Origin: Metarhizium brunneum
Taxonomy: Eukaryota > Ascomycota > Sordariomycetes > Hypocreales > Clavicipitaceae
Direction of reading: 5' to 3'
Assembly (NCBI RefSeq): GCF_013426205.1
Contig: NC_089426.1
Location: 2,356,001-2,420,000, forward strand
DNA length: 64,000 nucleotides
Made by a program: the position numbers and the translations under genes
Notes under the pieces: model-generated
Seen by the model: only the letters and a program-made list of their open reading frames with translations
Databases searched by the model: none
What the model was told of the DNA's origin: nothing
Part shown: positions 26,301 through 38,576 of the stretch, piece by piece
Layout: each line of letters opens with the position of its first letter
Position numbering within the stretch: the first letter of the stretch is position 1

Positions 26301-26442
26301 GATATTGGCCATGGTCAGGACCGTAGGCCGCGGCGGCAGGAGGAGGAGGTTGACCGGCATAGTCTCTGGGCATTTGTCCGCCGCCGTTGTGTCGTCGCGA
26401 GGCACCGGCCGAGTCGGGATATTGCTGCCACGACGGATCCAT
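23378..26442 (-). CDS. YAK1: DYRK-family protein kinase Yak1
   Basis: Yak1 is a Tyr-autophosphorylating Ser/Thr kinase that restrains growth when TOR/PKA signalling is low and promotes stress and developmental programmes. Five exons are inferred: 26442-25627, 25551-25352, 25251-25092, 25015-24277 and 24195-23378, about 910 aa. A long Pro/Gln/His-rich N-terminus leads into the kinase domain (about 340-665). The Gly loop is GQGTFGQV. VAVKVIK holds the ATP-site lysine. The catalytic loop is HCDLKPEN (about 467-474), with Cys in place of Arg as is usual in DYRKs. DFG is at about 489-491 and the activation-loop YTY at about 501-503. The C-terminal Gln/Ala/Pro-rich tail is typical of fungal Yak1. 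Its neighbour on the same strand encodes a Pub1-like protein, another factor linked to stress. Confidence 0.94.
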
Positions 26443-29400
26443 GTTGGGCAGAAGGGGGGGAACGCAGGACAGCGGCGAGGGCAGCGGCGAGGGCGACGAC
26501 GGGAATCGACGAGAAACGGCGAAAGCGAGGGCGAGGGCGCAGCGACCTGAACCTTGACAACAGCAGCAGCAGGGACGGCGGTGAGGTGCGCGCAGGACCG
26601 CCGTTCAACGCGACCGACGTCGATGGAGAGAGCCAAGGTGCAGAGAGGCGACAGAGAGGCGCAGGATGCAACAGGAACGGGCGGCGTCGCTGCGAGCTGG
26701 CAAAGCTCCCGAGCTCCAAGAGGGACGGCCAGATGATGATTGTGGTACAGAATGGACTGGTGTCTGGTGGTGCTCAATGTTGGTCGCTGGGGCGGACGGT
26801 CTGTCGTCTGGTCTGGTCTCAACTGGTCTGGCGCTGCTGCCAGTACGTACGTTGTACCTACCAGTTGGCCCGCGGGTACGTCTGGTCCGGTCAACTACTA
26901 ACTACTTAAGTAAGTAGGACTAGTAGCTTGGTTGCTTGGCAGAGTAGCACTGGCCGGACGGGAGCACTGTACATGTACTTAGTATGTACTCCGGCCTGTA
27001 CTGAAAGTACTTGACTTGAGTGCTCTGCCGCCCAGAGTGCTTGCTGCCTCCCTCAAGTGCTCCCTCGAGTTGCTCTCTCCCTCCCTCATACAAGATGGAA
27101 CCAGTCGACCCGAGAAGGCACCTGGGTTGGGCGGAGCTCAAGCAGCCACCAATTGACCAGACTCACTGCAGCCAGGTTGGGTGAGAGAGTGCGTACCAAA
27201 TTGCTGTATGCGGGTTGATTGAGGGTTTCAAGCTGCCGCATCAATACGAAGCCGATGGATTGATTGCAGCCGCCGCTGAGCTCGAAATGACGGGCTGTTG
27301 TAATAAAGTCAATGTAACAGCACCAGACTTGAGTCTGGAGTCAACATTCAATGTTCAAGTCCCAATGGTCCGGCCTGGCCTGGTCCTGACACGGACGGCA
27401 ACCAGTGCTGACTGGCTGAGCCGACTGGGCTGGGCACCGCGCTCAATTAGGACTGAAAGGTGGGGGGAGACTTGACTGCGGGAGTCAATGTCGATAGTGC
27501 TACGGAGTAGTAGTGCTTCCTCGAACCAAGCACAGTAGGCTTGACGGGGATTGGCTCCTCAGGTGCGTTTGGCGCGCTATGCTGCAACATCGCACTGGGC
27601 CGGGGCCACCTGAGACGTCAACCTGCGGACATGGACTCGTGCTGGAGGTTGGGCAGCTCGGTCACTCCACCGACGGCCGTGGGGCAGGCGCCCAAGATTT
27701 CAAAATGCCTGGCTTCGTGAGCTCGGCAGCCCGTTATTGTTTGGCACAATCACGCCAGTCTGGTTATCGCAGGAGACAGGGGGTTGGCCACGAAAGGAAA
27801 AGCAAGCGATGCAAGAGGGAGCAGGAGGAGCAATTTGTCACAGAAGACTGCATTTATTGTCTGAACCACGAGCTCGGCTCTTGTGCAACAGGACGCCTTT
27901 CCGGTGGGTTGGGGGGCACAATGGAAGAAAACCAACCTTGACAAGAATGGATTGACCCCAAGCTGGCGCAAACTTCAACCACCAGCAGAAAAATGGAAGT
28001 GACTAAGTTCAGTGTTGGTACGTACATACTAAGTACGGAGCAACCATGATGTGTCCACGATGCTGATTTGCTGACATGGTCCCGAGACGTGCACATGGCC
28101 AAGCATCTACAGCTACTCCGTACGTGTGTACTGGTAATAATAGTAATGCCGTGGCTGCCGTGTTGCCCATGCATGCCGACCTGCTCGGTACCGTTATGTG
28201 TCAATGGTACTCGGCGTTCAATGGCGTCGACTGCATCAGTTCTCCCAAAGAGCAGCCAAACAGGGCACCCAGAGCCACCTCATCACACACCCAACTTGCG
28301 CTCAACATCACATACATAGCTACTAGACGCGCGGGGGCTGCCCGCATTGTGCACGTGGAGAGCATAGCTCGCTCATCATCATCATGCCACACCAAGCAAG
28401 CTTCTTGCCCTCAAGTGCTCGACAAAGGATGCACGCACCCGGCTTCTCCGCCCATGGAGATTCGAAAGCGCCAACCAAGACGCGACCCAAACTCTCCAGC
28501 TTGCGCCCGTCAGAACCCCCATGTCAACTAGTCTCTATATCCATTTGAACATATCACCATCGCGCAACGACGAAAAAAAAAAAAAAAACACCTCGCATTG
28601 ATCCGCAACGCCATCGCCACGGGCTCCCATCCCATCACGCTCGTTGTCTCAGCTCCTTGCGAGCATTGCTCGTTCAGTGGCTCGACGAGGGTTCGTCATC
28701 ATCATATCCAGGGTTGCCGAGTTATCGGCTCTTGTCCTCATGCTGGCGCTAAGAAACGCCTCGTTGTGACATGGCAAAAAGGCTGTCGTTGGCTGAGCAT
28801 GCATAGAACGTCATACAATGGGCAGTCTTCCACGCTATGTTCTATAGAGTACCCATCTGTCCATGAGAGCCAGGTATTTTCGCTTCTGCCCAGTAGGTGT
28901 AGATGCGAGAGCAGCTACTGCTTCAACAACATGTCTGATTCTATTGTCATAGACAACATGCATAGCTGGACCAGGATAAACACATGTATGTCTTGGCTTG
29001 TCGACTTTTAGCATGCTGTCCCCTTTTTCATATCATACACGAGTTGGTGCAATTATTATCGATGCATCTCATGGTAGCCCCAGTAGATTCCAAAATCTTG
29101 CAATCTCGAGTCTTTCTTACCATTTCGACTAACTATCCCTGTCGTGTCTCCTTCCAAGTGATTCATCTCACTAGCGCCAGAATAGACCATCGACTCCATG
29201 AGGAAGGGATGCTCAAATATTGTAAACCAGATCCAGCACAAGCTCCCACATCACTCCGCCTCCGTCCCTCCCAGCCATGGCTTCTTCATCCACTTTGTTT
29301 TACAGGATCCTCTAGCCTACTTTCTTCCAAGGTCAATGCAACTCATGGTATGCGTGACAGTGTCAATCTTGCGTCGATGAACGTCGACCACCAAGAGCCA

Positions 29401-30065
29401 ACGCAGCTTCCCTCCAAGACATGCGGCTTCCCAGCCAGCCTGTGTGCTAACAAATAAAGTTGAGCAAAAGAAAATGCCATGCGAGACTATTTTTGCTCCC
29501 AAGAGGAAACTGAGCCAACTAATGGAAAATAAAAAACTTGAACCAGAAACGCGCAAGATTAGACAGTTATTGTTAGGCTTCGACGTAAGAAATAACAAAA
29601 ATGGTATCTTGAAAGCGGTAAATGTTCTTTGGCCCCGTCAGCAAAGAAAAGGGGGCGGCATGGTGTTTATTCGTTAGTCGTCAGGTGCACATAGCACATT
29701 GGGAAACTTTTCGCGACAATTTCAGCAAAAAACAACAAACATGATATATGGAAATCACACACAAAGACAGCTGAATAGTTGCCGATCCCACCTACTCAAA
29801 AACGAGAGACAGAGAAAGAAGTAGAAAGAGGAACGTAATCATCGTAGAAGAAGTAGAAAAGAGAGAATATGAAGGAACAAAACATGATGAAGCATATCGC
29901 TTGAGAAGAGATAAGGGTATGAGACAGGTACGGAGAGATCCCAAAAAGACAAAAAACGAACATGCTTCTTTTAAATGTCCATTCCGTCCAGGGCAGTGCA
30001 CTCTTGTTCCAGAATCATGTCATCCAAACACGAGCCGGCCTGATGTCGACACTGTTGCCTTTTGT
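26443..30065. other. Long intergenic region upstream of YAK1
   Basis: About 3.6 kb, holding the YAK1 promoter/leader (nearest 26443) and the 3' UTR of the Pub1-like gene. It contains GTAC-type motifs (ACTTAAGT at about 26903, TACGGAGTAG at 27501, TACGGAG at about 28034, TACTCCGTAC at 28114-28123) and a 16-A run (28573-28588). Small open frames are present (27513-27941, 28076-28531 and 28598-29011, all +), but none resembles a known protein or shows clear coding character. A non-coding transcript cannot be excluded. Confidence 0.5.
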
Positions 30066-31803
30066 TCAAGACTGATAACCGCCAAATCCATTGTTGAAGT
30101 TTTGCCCAGGCCCAGGTTGGTTCCATTGGCCATTGGGGCCCTGTTGGCCTCGACCAAAACCTCCCGCACTCTGAGGCCCACCGTATCCCATGGGAGAGCC
30201 GCCATATCCTGCAGGCGAGCCACCTTGAGGCCCTGCAAAATTGCCTGGCTGTCCGCCATATTGGGCTGATTCGACACATGATTAGCTGGTGGCTACACAC
30301 ACAAACGTGACAAGCAAAAATGAAGAACTTACTGCCGTATTGAGGGTAGTACGTGGGCGTTCCTGGAAAGCCCGGGGTCTGGGCACTCTGAGGACTGTAT
30401 GGCTGCTGATGGGCAGGGTCAAAGTTTCCTTGAGCGTTGGGTGTCTTGTCCTTGCCCCACTGCGTAGTATTGTCGTTAGTGATTAATTGTCACGCGAAAG
30501 TGTCAAGGAGGGAGGACCATCATGCAACTTACACTGCATTTGAGTGGTCGGCCGTTGACGTTATATCCATTCATCTGGCAGATTGCCATGGCTGCATTCT
30601 CGTGGGAATCCATCTTGATAAAGGCGAAGCCGCGGTCGGCCTGGAATCGCGATTCGACAACGAATCCAAAGTTCTGGAAAAGGGGAACCACGTCATTGGG
30701 GGTGGTATAGGGTGTCAGATTGCCCACATAGCAAGTAGTTTGCCAGTTAGGAGTCTGGTTCAAAACCACATCGTAACTGCCCACGCCGTGAGCCGGGAAC
30801 TGATGGTGGCCAAAGGGAGTCGTGGGAGTCAGGCCCATAGCCTGCATCGCCTGCTGCTGTGCAATGGAAGGTTGGCCCTTCTGGTTGGCCCAGTTGCATC
30901 GAATAGCTCGCGAGCCCAACCACTCGCCATCCATAGAGCTCAATGCCTTTTCAGCATCTGATCTGTCCCGGAATGCGACGAAACCGTATCCTCGGGTCCG
31001 GCCAGTCTTCATGTCCCACATGACACGAGCCTCAGAGACAGTTCCAAAGGCGGAGAACGCTTGGAGGAGAATATCATCGTTGACCTCGTTGGAAAGATCG
31101 CCAACAAAGATGTGAAAGTGACTGGAAGTATCCTCCTTATTCGAAGCGTTGGACTGATACGCCCAGTTGACTCGGATTTCCTGGCATCGGGGTGTTAGCA
31201 GCGGGGAAAAGAAGGCAGAACTTCAAGACGTCGTTGAGAGGGCTTGACAGTACCGATTGATGGACCCTACGGCCATTCAGGGTTGACATGGCGCGCTCCG
31301 CAGCACCAGGGTCGTCGTATTCGACAAAACCGTAGTTGAATCCTTTGGCCTACAGAAACCGCAGCGGTTAGATCAGTGCGCTCTCATAAAAGATGCCAGG
31401 CCGGGTGATGATGTATGGATGGTGCTCGTTGCACATAGCGTACATTCTTGTCGGGAATAATCTTCACATTCTGAACATGACCCGTAGTCTCAAAGATTTG
31501 GCGAAGAACGTCCTCGGTTACACGCTGCTCCAAGCCTCCAACGTACAGCGCCCGCTTGTTAGGCTCAGGGGCTGCCCGTCGGAAGTTGCCTGAACCCCCA
31601 GGTGACATCATACCGCCATTATCTCCACCAGAGAGGGGAGATGTAATAGCAGTCGGGATGGGGTTCGTGTTCTGCGGGATGTGCAACGGAGGTGGTGGCA
31701 AATGAGTCGGGTTTCCTTGGCCATTTTGGCCAGAATTCCCGGCCACGGCCTGTGCCTGGGGAGGCAACTGGGTTGAGGCAGGAGCTGCAGAGGTATCCGT
31801 CAT
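30066..31803 (-). CDS. Pub1/TIA-1-type RNA-binding protein with three RRMs
   Basis: This family binds U/AU-rich mRNA, modulates mRNA stability and joins stress granules. Five exons are inferred: 31803-31444, 31349-31254, 31180-30533, 30459-30333 and 30265-30066, about 476 aa. RRM1 has RNP2 LYVGGL and RNP1 KGFNYGFVEY (the latter in exon 2). RRM2 has IFVGDL and RGYGFVAF. RRM3 has CYVGNL and RGFAFIKM. After RRM3 comes WGKDK and a Gly/Gln/Tyr/Pro-rich prion-like tail ending GFGGYQS. Order and tail match yeast Pub1 and its filamentous orthologues. The start MTDTSAAP was preferred because no upstream ATG is in frame nearby. Intron phases are all consistent. Confidence 0.92.
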
Positions 31804-33879
31804 TGTGTTCAAAGTGCCAAATTGCCAAGGCGCTCAAAAATAGGAATACGTATAATGAAGTCACTGTATCCTGCAACTGTAGGGTTGGGCGTAGACAAAT
31901 TCAGGTAGGGACGGTGTCGCTGTCGCGTCCCTCGGCGATGCCCAAGCAAGAGCAAAAAGCTAGGAGCTACAGGCAACAAAGAGAAAATAATAGAAGAAAT
32001 GACAGGAGACGGCGGCAGGTAATAAAGCTCGGACGGAGGAGGCAGTGCGTCTGAAATAGCTCCAGGCGTCGCAACGAGCAGACGCAAAGGTCGATTCGGT
32101 TCGTGGCAGCAGAAATGCAGTCGTTACATCAAAAGGAGGTCCTCACGAGTACGGCGAGCACCGAAATGGAGGAGCTCGCGAGGGTCGTAGAAATTGTTGA
32201 GGGACGAAACTCGGGAAAATACGACGATGAGGAAAAGGCACCGAAGCTCAACGCCCGCAAAGGAATAAAAAAGGAAAATAAAGGACACCAGATTACCGGG
32301 TCGAAAATCGCCAACGCAGACGCTCCCGTTTTGATGCTGGTTAAAAAGTTGCCTTTTTTTTTCTGGCAAGGTCCTCCGACGAGTAAATGAGAGAGGTGCA
32401 GGACGGAGGGATTGTGGAGGTTAATTAGTTAGAGGACCGAAGACGGTTAGTGGCAGCCCTCGGACACCAGACTTGAGCACTTGAGCTCAGACGGACGGGA
32501 CTGGCTCCGAGGGCACAAAGGCCAGGCTTGAGCAGGTACTCGTGTACTTGGATGTACATACCTCAGGGCCATTGCCGTACGGAGTACTCAAGGTCGACTG
32601 GTGGCGGTGGGGGCTCACCCATCAGAGTTTAATGATTTGGACATCCAGAGCTTGGCGAGGTGGGGGTGCCTTAGGTGCCGGGCGGTTGGCACACAGTTGG
32701 CAGCCAGGTGGCAGGCATGGCAGGCATGGCAGGCGTGGCAGGTAAGGCGGGTAAGGGGCAGGTAAGGCAGGCGGTGGCATGACAGTGCCAAGTTAACCGC
32801 CCGTCACTGAGCCAGTTGAAATCGGGACAATGAAGTGATTGGATGGGTGATTTGGGTGCTCACAAACACACTCCGCACATGTAATAAGTGGGATGGTACC
32901 AGCCTCAAACATTCAAGTATTATTACGACCGATGCGAGTTGCGGCGAAGCATACTCTAGACACTCAACACTCCGGCACTCGGGCAGGCAGGCAGAGACGC
33001 GGCCCGCAACCAGCGACATAGCGCTGCCCGTGTCGAATTCCAGTTGAAAAAAAAAAGTTGTTCAGACCGTTTCATAGACCCAATCAAACGCTGCAGCCAT
33101 CGACGCTTCAACAAGAAGGTGGTGCCGCCGGAATTGGCCGCATCCTCACGCCCAACATCAACCAAATATACACGGCTCAAGAGATCGTGCTCGAAACGCT
33201 CACGACACCGGGATTGTGGTGGACATGAAGAATGTAGTTAAAGAGGCAAGTCACGCGCCCCAGAAGATAGAAGTGTATCATGCATGCACTGGCTCAAAAG
33301 ATCGAGACTGGCGCGTATAATTATATGCATAAGTCCCTTTCGCCCGCCGACGCAGCACGTGCCTCTTACTTTAGCCATTGATCTGCCTTGGACCAGACTG
33401 TATTGGATACTGCAAGAGAACGATAGCATTGCACTGATAAAAGCGGCGGCCTCTCGGAGTTGGGCGCTGTTGTCCTCAAAGGTGCCGTCTTGGAGAGGCC
33501 GGATATCTTGGTCCTACTTCACCAATCTAAAGGGCGACAAGGACGCTCTAGATGATAAATCAGTTGAGAAATATTATAGGAATCGCCGTCTCCCAAACCC
33601 CGGACAGGATAGGCAGACGCAAGACAGACAGGTAGCGTGGAATTATGCGATGCCTGTCCATGTTCTGCATTGTCCAGTTGTATTGATGAAATAGCATGCC
33701 TCCAACTTTGGTCAACAGAGGTCTACACTGTCATGGGGCCATGTCTCGTATAGCCGACTACCATGTAGCGGATGATTGTGACGTCTTTTAGTGTGCTATA
33801 CAATTATATCAAACCAGTGGGCTGACTCGCAATTTGTTGCATAGAGTTTCCATGTACTCAAGGCTGTTGTCCCGTTAGT
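31804..33879. other. Intergenic region upstream of the Pub1-like gene
   Basis: About 2.1 kb. The first few hundred bases should be the leader and promoter of the Pub1-like gene. It contains GTACGGAGTAC (about 32577-32587) and a GGCAGGCAT minisatellite (about 32710-32741). A + strand stretch at about 33105-33230 reads like protein, as do parts of 33284-33694, but stops and missing starts suggest at most a degenerate fragment. I could not name it. Confidence 0.4.
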
Positions 33880-35056
33880 TTCTGACCTGAGAGAATAAGC
33901 AGGCATACTTGATGCCAATGCAGCTCCTGCTTCCTTCCGAGAACAACACAATGTATCTCTCGAGATGCACCTAATCCATCGCTGCGGGTCAAAGACGTCT
34001 GGGTCGGAAAGATGGCAATGTTGCGATGAATGATGTAGCTAGAGCTACTTATTGGGGTCTTGTCCTGGTGCTAGCTGGCGAAATATTGACACGAAACGGC
34101 TCAAATAATACATGCGCCCAGGGGCATGACGTAGCCGTTATAGTTTAGGAATTCTGTCGGCGCAACACGGGGAAGCCGCCCCATTGCCTCGTGAGATAAG
34201 CGCAAAGACTTGTTGATGACAGCAGACTTTATGTGGGTGACCAGTCTAGTTCACTGTGGAATCCTGTCCAACTTATCCATGCGAGTCAACTCACAAGATA
34301 AGGCGATTTAGCTAGTTTTTGCCAAGTACTCATGTGAGTTGGCATTGGTAGGATCTCCTTCAACTCCGAACGCAGCTTGTCGCAGAAAGTTGGCTGAGCA
34401 CCTAGATGGTGGGCTTCAGTGACAAGAACACGCGCCGTGTTTTTTTTTTTTTTCGGCGCCGAGAACGGTGAAAAGTTTATTCCCAAGTCGATTTGGCGGT
34501 TCTTTCTTCTGGCGGGATACTCGGACGGGTGATGGCAACCACCTTGGTTCCCATCATGGGCACGGGGCTAGGTCCTTGCCCGGGTTTGTCGAGTTTATTT
34601 GCGTTTGTATTTGCAGTTGAATACGTCAGAAATGACTCTAGATATGGAAACAGCGCCGAGTTTCCTGGCATGAGCTTCGAAAATGTCTCCAGGGAGACTA
34701 GGTGCCATATATATGTAAGTCGGGGAAAGAAGCGGTGAATATGGGCAAAGTCCAGGGTGTCCTCTGCGGCGCGACGAGCATCGTTTCGAACATGTCCGTC
34801 TTCGAGAAACTTCCAATACCTGCAGCGGCAATATGACGATATCACATCGGATGTCAAGGCTGCAAAGGCCATCTCCAAGCAGAGCACGGCTCCGTTCATT
34901 TCGGACTCTTGGAAGCGAGCCATGAGCTTTTGTGTCCGCTCACTGATGATCCTGGATAGGTTTAGGACAGAACGCTTGGAAAAGTAGTCGTTCAGAATGC
35001 TGCGTCGAAAACGGTGATGAGCACTTCGCCTGTGGCCGAAGCTGGCGGCGATACCC
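33880..35056 (-). pseudogene. Decayed cytochrome P450 (5'-truncated)
   Basis: Read on the minus strand, this region keeps the order of a fungal microsomal P450. First come HRFRRSILNDYFSKRSV (C-helix area, about 35010-34960) and AFAALTSDVISSYC with RNDARRAA and HRFFPRL. Then PPEERT leads to the I-helix region at about 34470, which is disrupted by a TAA (about 34477-34479) and a 15-base A run on this strand. TARVLVTEAHHLGAQP continues to SPYL, followed by an intact-looking GTGAGT donor. Then come SAVINKSLRLSHEAMGRLPRVAP, an in-frame TGA (34101-34103), DPDVFDPQRWI and the heme loop FSEGSRSCIG (33914-33943). At least one frameshift and two stops break it. The N-terminal membrane anchor and the first third are not found upstream. 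I see a dead gene; its original substrate is unknown. Confidence 0.85.
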
Positions 35057-37055
35057 CTATATCAGCCATGATTTATACGCAGTCAAAGTAGAAAATGTAC
35101 ACCTTCCCATATAACTAGACGAGAATAGCATGAAATGACTTCAAGCTGTTTTGAACAAGAAGGGTCCAGCATTGTCAAACAAGGGATGTCAATTCTGGAC
35201 ATTGAATCAGCCACACAATTTTCTACCCCGCCTTTAACCTTGTCTAGTCCCACTAGTGCCCGGCGCCCGCCAACCCGCCTCCGCCTACTACAGACACCCC
35301 CAGCCCGTGCAACATTTGAGCACTGTCACATACGTCTGGTATGTACGGAGTATGTTCGTGCCTTCCTTCCTCCATCAAACCGCACCCAAAACAACATGAA
35401 AGACATGCCAACACTTGAACCCCTCAAATCCCCCATCATATCCCCGCTCAGAGACCAAGACGTCTCGTCTCACCTTGCTGTCCAGAGAGGGCGGTGACGA
35501 CTAGGTCAGCTTGTTTGCCTTTTCCGTCCCGAACAACTCTCGGGTATTCTATCCTGGAATAGGCTCTCCCCTTGTAAGCAGGTGTTTTTTTTAACCAGCC
35601 CTGCGTATGTCATCGCCCTGAGTTCTAGCTTACCTCACTGTTCACATTCTCCTTGGACACACTGATTCATGTCGAGATTTGACAATACGACCTTGGCCAC
35701 GGCTTGGTGCGTCAGTGCCACTATCAATGCTTGTAGGCATTGTGGCCATAGGTTCCATCCATCCCCGGCCTCGATCGAACTATGTTTCCACCCAGGATAA
35801 CTAGGTGAGAGGCGATACACGTCTTTGTCTAGCCTGCATGGTCCCTGTAACTGCAGACTCAAATAACAATAATTGCTGTCAGCGCTCCCAGGCGTCCCGG
35901 CGTCGTGGAGATCAACCAAGACATGCGTCTTATCGTATACTAGCCTGGAAACTTGGGAGGATGCGATTCGTCCCGATGCCAATAACTCATTGACATGGGC
36001 GCTCATGTGCCTGCTCTCTTGCAGGAGGCTGGATGGCAGAGAGCCGTTTTCTCGGTCCCTGTTGCCACCCATCCCAACGCTCCGGGCCCGGACCCCTGGG
36101 CTCTCGTTTTTTCTTTTCTTGTCTTTTTTTTTTTCATTTAACAAGCCGTCATCATGAATTTACGCAATACTAGTGATCGAAAAGCTTCAACAGAGACCGC
36201 CACCATTCCTGAATAATTCTCACTAGTCGTCGATGGACGCGGTGAGAGTGGAAGTTGTGTTTACGTACTCCGGAACCTAAGCTGGCTTGAATTGGACCAA
36301 AAGGAAAAACAAAGCCGGGGAGGTCCAAATGGCGGAAAACAAACCAGACCTCATGTAATCACCACCGCATTATGACGCCATTTTCCCGAAGTATTGAAGT
36401 AGCTGTATGAGTATTCATGACATCTGGAACTAAAATTTATAGTCCCAGTGCTGTTTATAGTGGTGCTTCCCAGGCGCACTGGCCATAAGATACATGCATG
36501 TGTCAATATGCACAAGTGATGTCAACTGGTCCGACACAAGGTCTGGTGGTCCAGTGACTCCAGTCTGGACTCTGCAGTGCTTGCATGTGGGGGTGCGGAT
36601 ATCACGCACCTCTCCAGCGCCCCGCCCCTGTGGCTGTGACTAGGGTCTGTTGACTGCTCAAGCGAGATCAGATCTTGCATCAACCGGCAGTACAACGACA
36701 GTCCGCAAACATGCTGGGGAATTCTATCACGTCAACCGCGCCCTGGCCAAGGCAGAATGCTCACTTGTACGAGGCAGCCAATAGGCACGACAGGCTGTAG
36801 GGTCCGAGACCTAAGAAGCAGTGACTACCCAAGTTACTTGGGGCAAACCGTCATGGAACGTCAAGGAAGCACCGTTTCAATTTCAAGTAAGATTTTGAGG
36901 CGACTTTAACCAGACTGCAGTCACCCTGGCTCAACTCGCCTTGTTACCCACGCAAGCCGTTCCATATCCAACGCGCCAAACACACCCAACTCCAGTACAG
37001 CCTGGGCAACCCGGTCAATGTAATTCCTCGAGCTCAGGTCACATCGACTGTCAAT
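35057..37055. other. Intergenic region between the P450 relic and the methyltransferase gene
   Basis: About 2 kb. It contains GTACGGAGTA (about 35343-35352) and GTACTCC (about 36264). A minus-strand open frame at 35635-36144 (169 codons) lacks family resemblance, and its N-terminus is a low-complexity Lys/Arg stretch. I do not call it a gene. The missing 5' part of the P450 could not be found here. Confidence 0.45.
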
Positions 37056-38576
37056 TTATTTCACTTCATTCGGATATGGTTTCCTGCCCCAGACAACGAA
37101 TGTAGGCATGTACGAGTGGATACGTGTATCGTTAAGGTCCCGGCGAACGTCGACGAGAGACACCTAGATTAGGCGCCATCAATACCCGGCACATGCGACC
37201 TGTGTGCGTTCAGGACTTGCTCACCTCGATTTCGGTAGCAGACCGATTAAACCCGTGATGAAGAAGCTGGTAAGAAAAAGCCGATAGTCCCTTCAGGATA
37301 TTAGCACCCCATAGCAGCCCAACTTGCTTGAGAAGACGGTTCTTAGGCCACGGGTTGAGAGGCATTTTATAGACACGCTGCTGCACATCGACGAAGCCGA
37401 CCCGCTCATACGCTTTCTTCAGAATAGGTCCTAGGAGTACAGGGCGATTCAGCTTCTCCGCAGCAACCATCAGATCGTTGATCCATGTGACAATTGGACC
37501 ATTGGGATCCAGGCTACCGTCGTCACAGCTGATATTGCAGTCCACCTCTTGAGACTCAAACCAACCGCCCGGTTTGAGAGCGGCAAAAGCCTGCGCAATG
37601 ACCTGGGTTTCAAAATCGGCCCAGCAGCCGCCGGTCAGCCGCGTGTGGACAAAGTCGAATTTATACGGGAAGTCCCAAGGCTCAGTGCTACAAGGTCATC
37701 CATCATGTTAAGATTAATACAGCCATCGTATATGCGTGACAAGGATACAACAGAAAGTGACAGCAGAAGCAAGGCTGGGAACTGCCTGGTGGTTTCTCAA
37801 CCGTTGGCACCTACGAGTCTTCAATATAAAACCGAACGTTGGGAGGCACAATTACTGGTTGTATGGGGGACAGATCGGTGGCAATGATTTGCGAGTCGGG
37901 AAACTCGTCGGCCATTTCGATAGGCCAATCGCCAATGCCTGTGGCGAGGTCGAGAATATATCGTGGAGGAGCTTCGGCAGAGACGGGAGCAAAGAAGAGC
38001 TTCCCACCCATGAGCCTCTGCATGGCCAAGTGCTGGATCGCCAGTCTCTCCTGCTCCAACTCATCGTTGGGGAAAGCATAGGCTAGAGCTCAAGACTAAG
38101 CCGTTGTGCTTCACGGGGGACGACGACATGTAGAAAAGGGCAGATTCTTACACCCAGCATGGAAGGCGTGATAGGTACGACCAAATAACTCGGGGTAGTT
38201 TTGGACGCTCTCAGATAGTGACATGTCTGACAGTGATGCGACATCGCTCCTATACGGATAAAGGATTCAATTGTTAGAAGGTGAAGATATATTGCAAAAT
38301 AGCTGGTGCTGGGTCCGTTGTCGTCCCAGCTTCACGAGAATGGAAGAGCTTACATTTCATCAAACTGGCACCAGGTGGCTCCCAAAGCTACGTTAGCAAG
38401 CAAAGTCTCTGGTTGGAAGCTTTTGGCTTCCAAATGTTGGGGGGTTGGCGTACATCGGGTTCAATCATGAGCATGGATGACTCGAAGGTGAACTCGAAAT
38501 CGCATGGAGCGATGCTGTTGCCATTGTTGTCACCGAAAGCATTTGAGCCAAGACGGCTCTGTGCGTCTTCTTGCAT
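37056..38576 (-). CDS. LaeA-like SAM-dependent methyltransferase
   Basis: Proteins of this class share the class I SAM-binding fold with the secondary-metabolism regulator LaeA and are common in fungi, often with unknown substrates. Five exons are inferred: 38576-38392, 38249-38152, 38082-37815, 37687-37225 and 37163-37056, about 373 aa. Motif I is ILDLATGIGDW, followed by DEFPDSQIIATDLSP with the acidic SAM-ribose residue. Later signatures are FVHTRLTGGCW, LKPGGWFESQEVD and the C-terminal DVRRDLNDTRIHSYMPTFVVWGRKP. Exons 2-5 are well supported by frame and splice signals. Exon 1 is uncertain. A stronger donor (GTAAGC near 38355) would create a split start codon, giving a shorter protein beginning MSDVASLSDM. 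The neighbouring P450 relic hints at a former metabolite locus. Confidence 0.85.

Noticed and set aside
35635..36144. 169-codon minus-strand frame near the P450 relic
   Set aside because: It begins with low-complexity Lys/Arg, does not match the missing P450 N-terminus or any family I know, and has no supporting splice partners. It could be a degenerate fragment, but I cannot support it.
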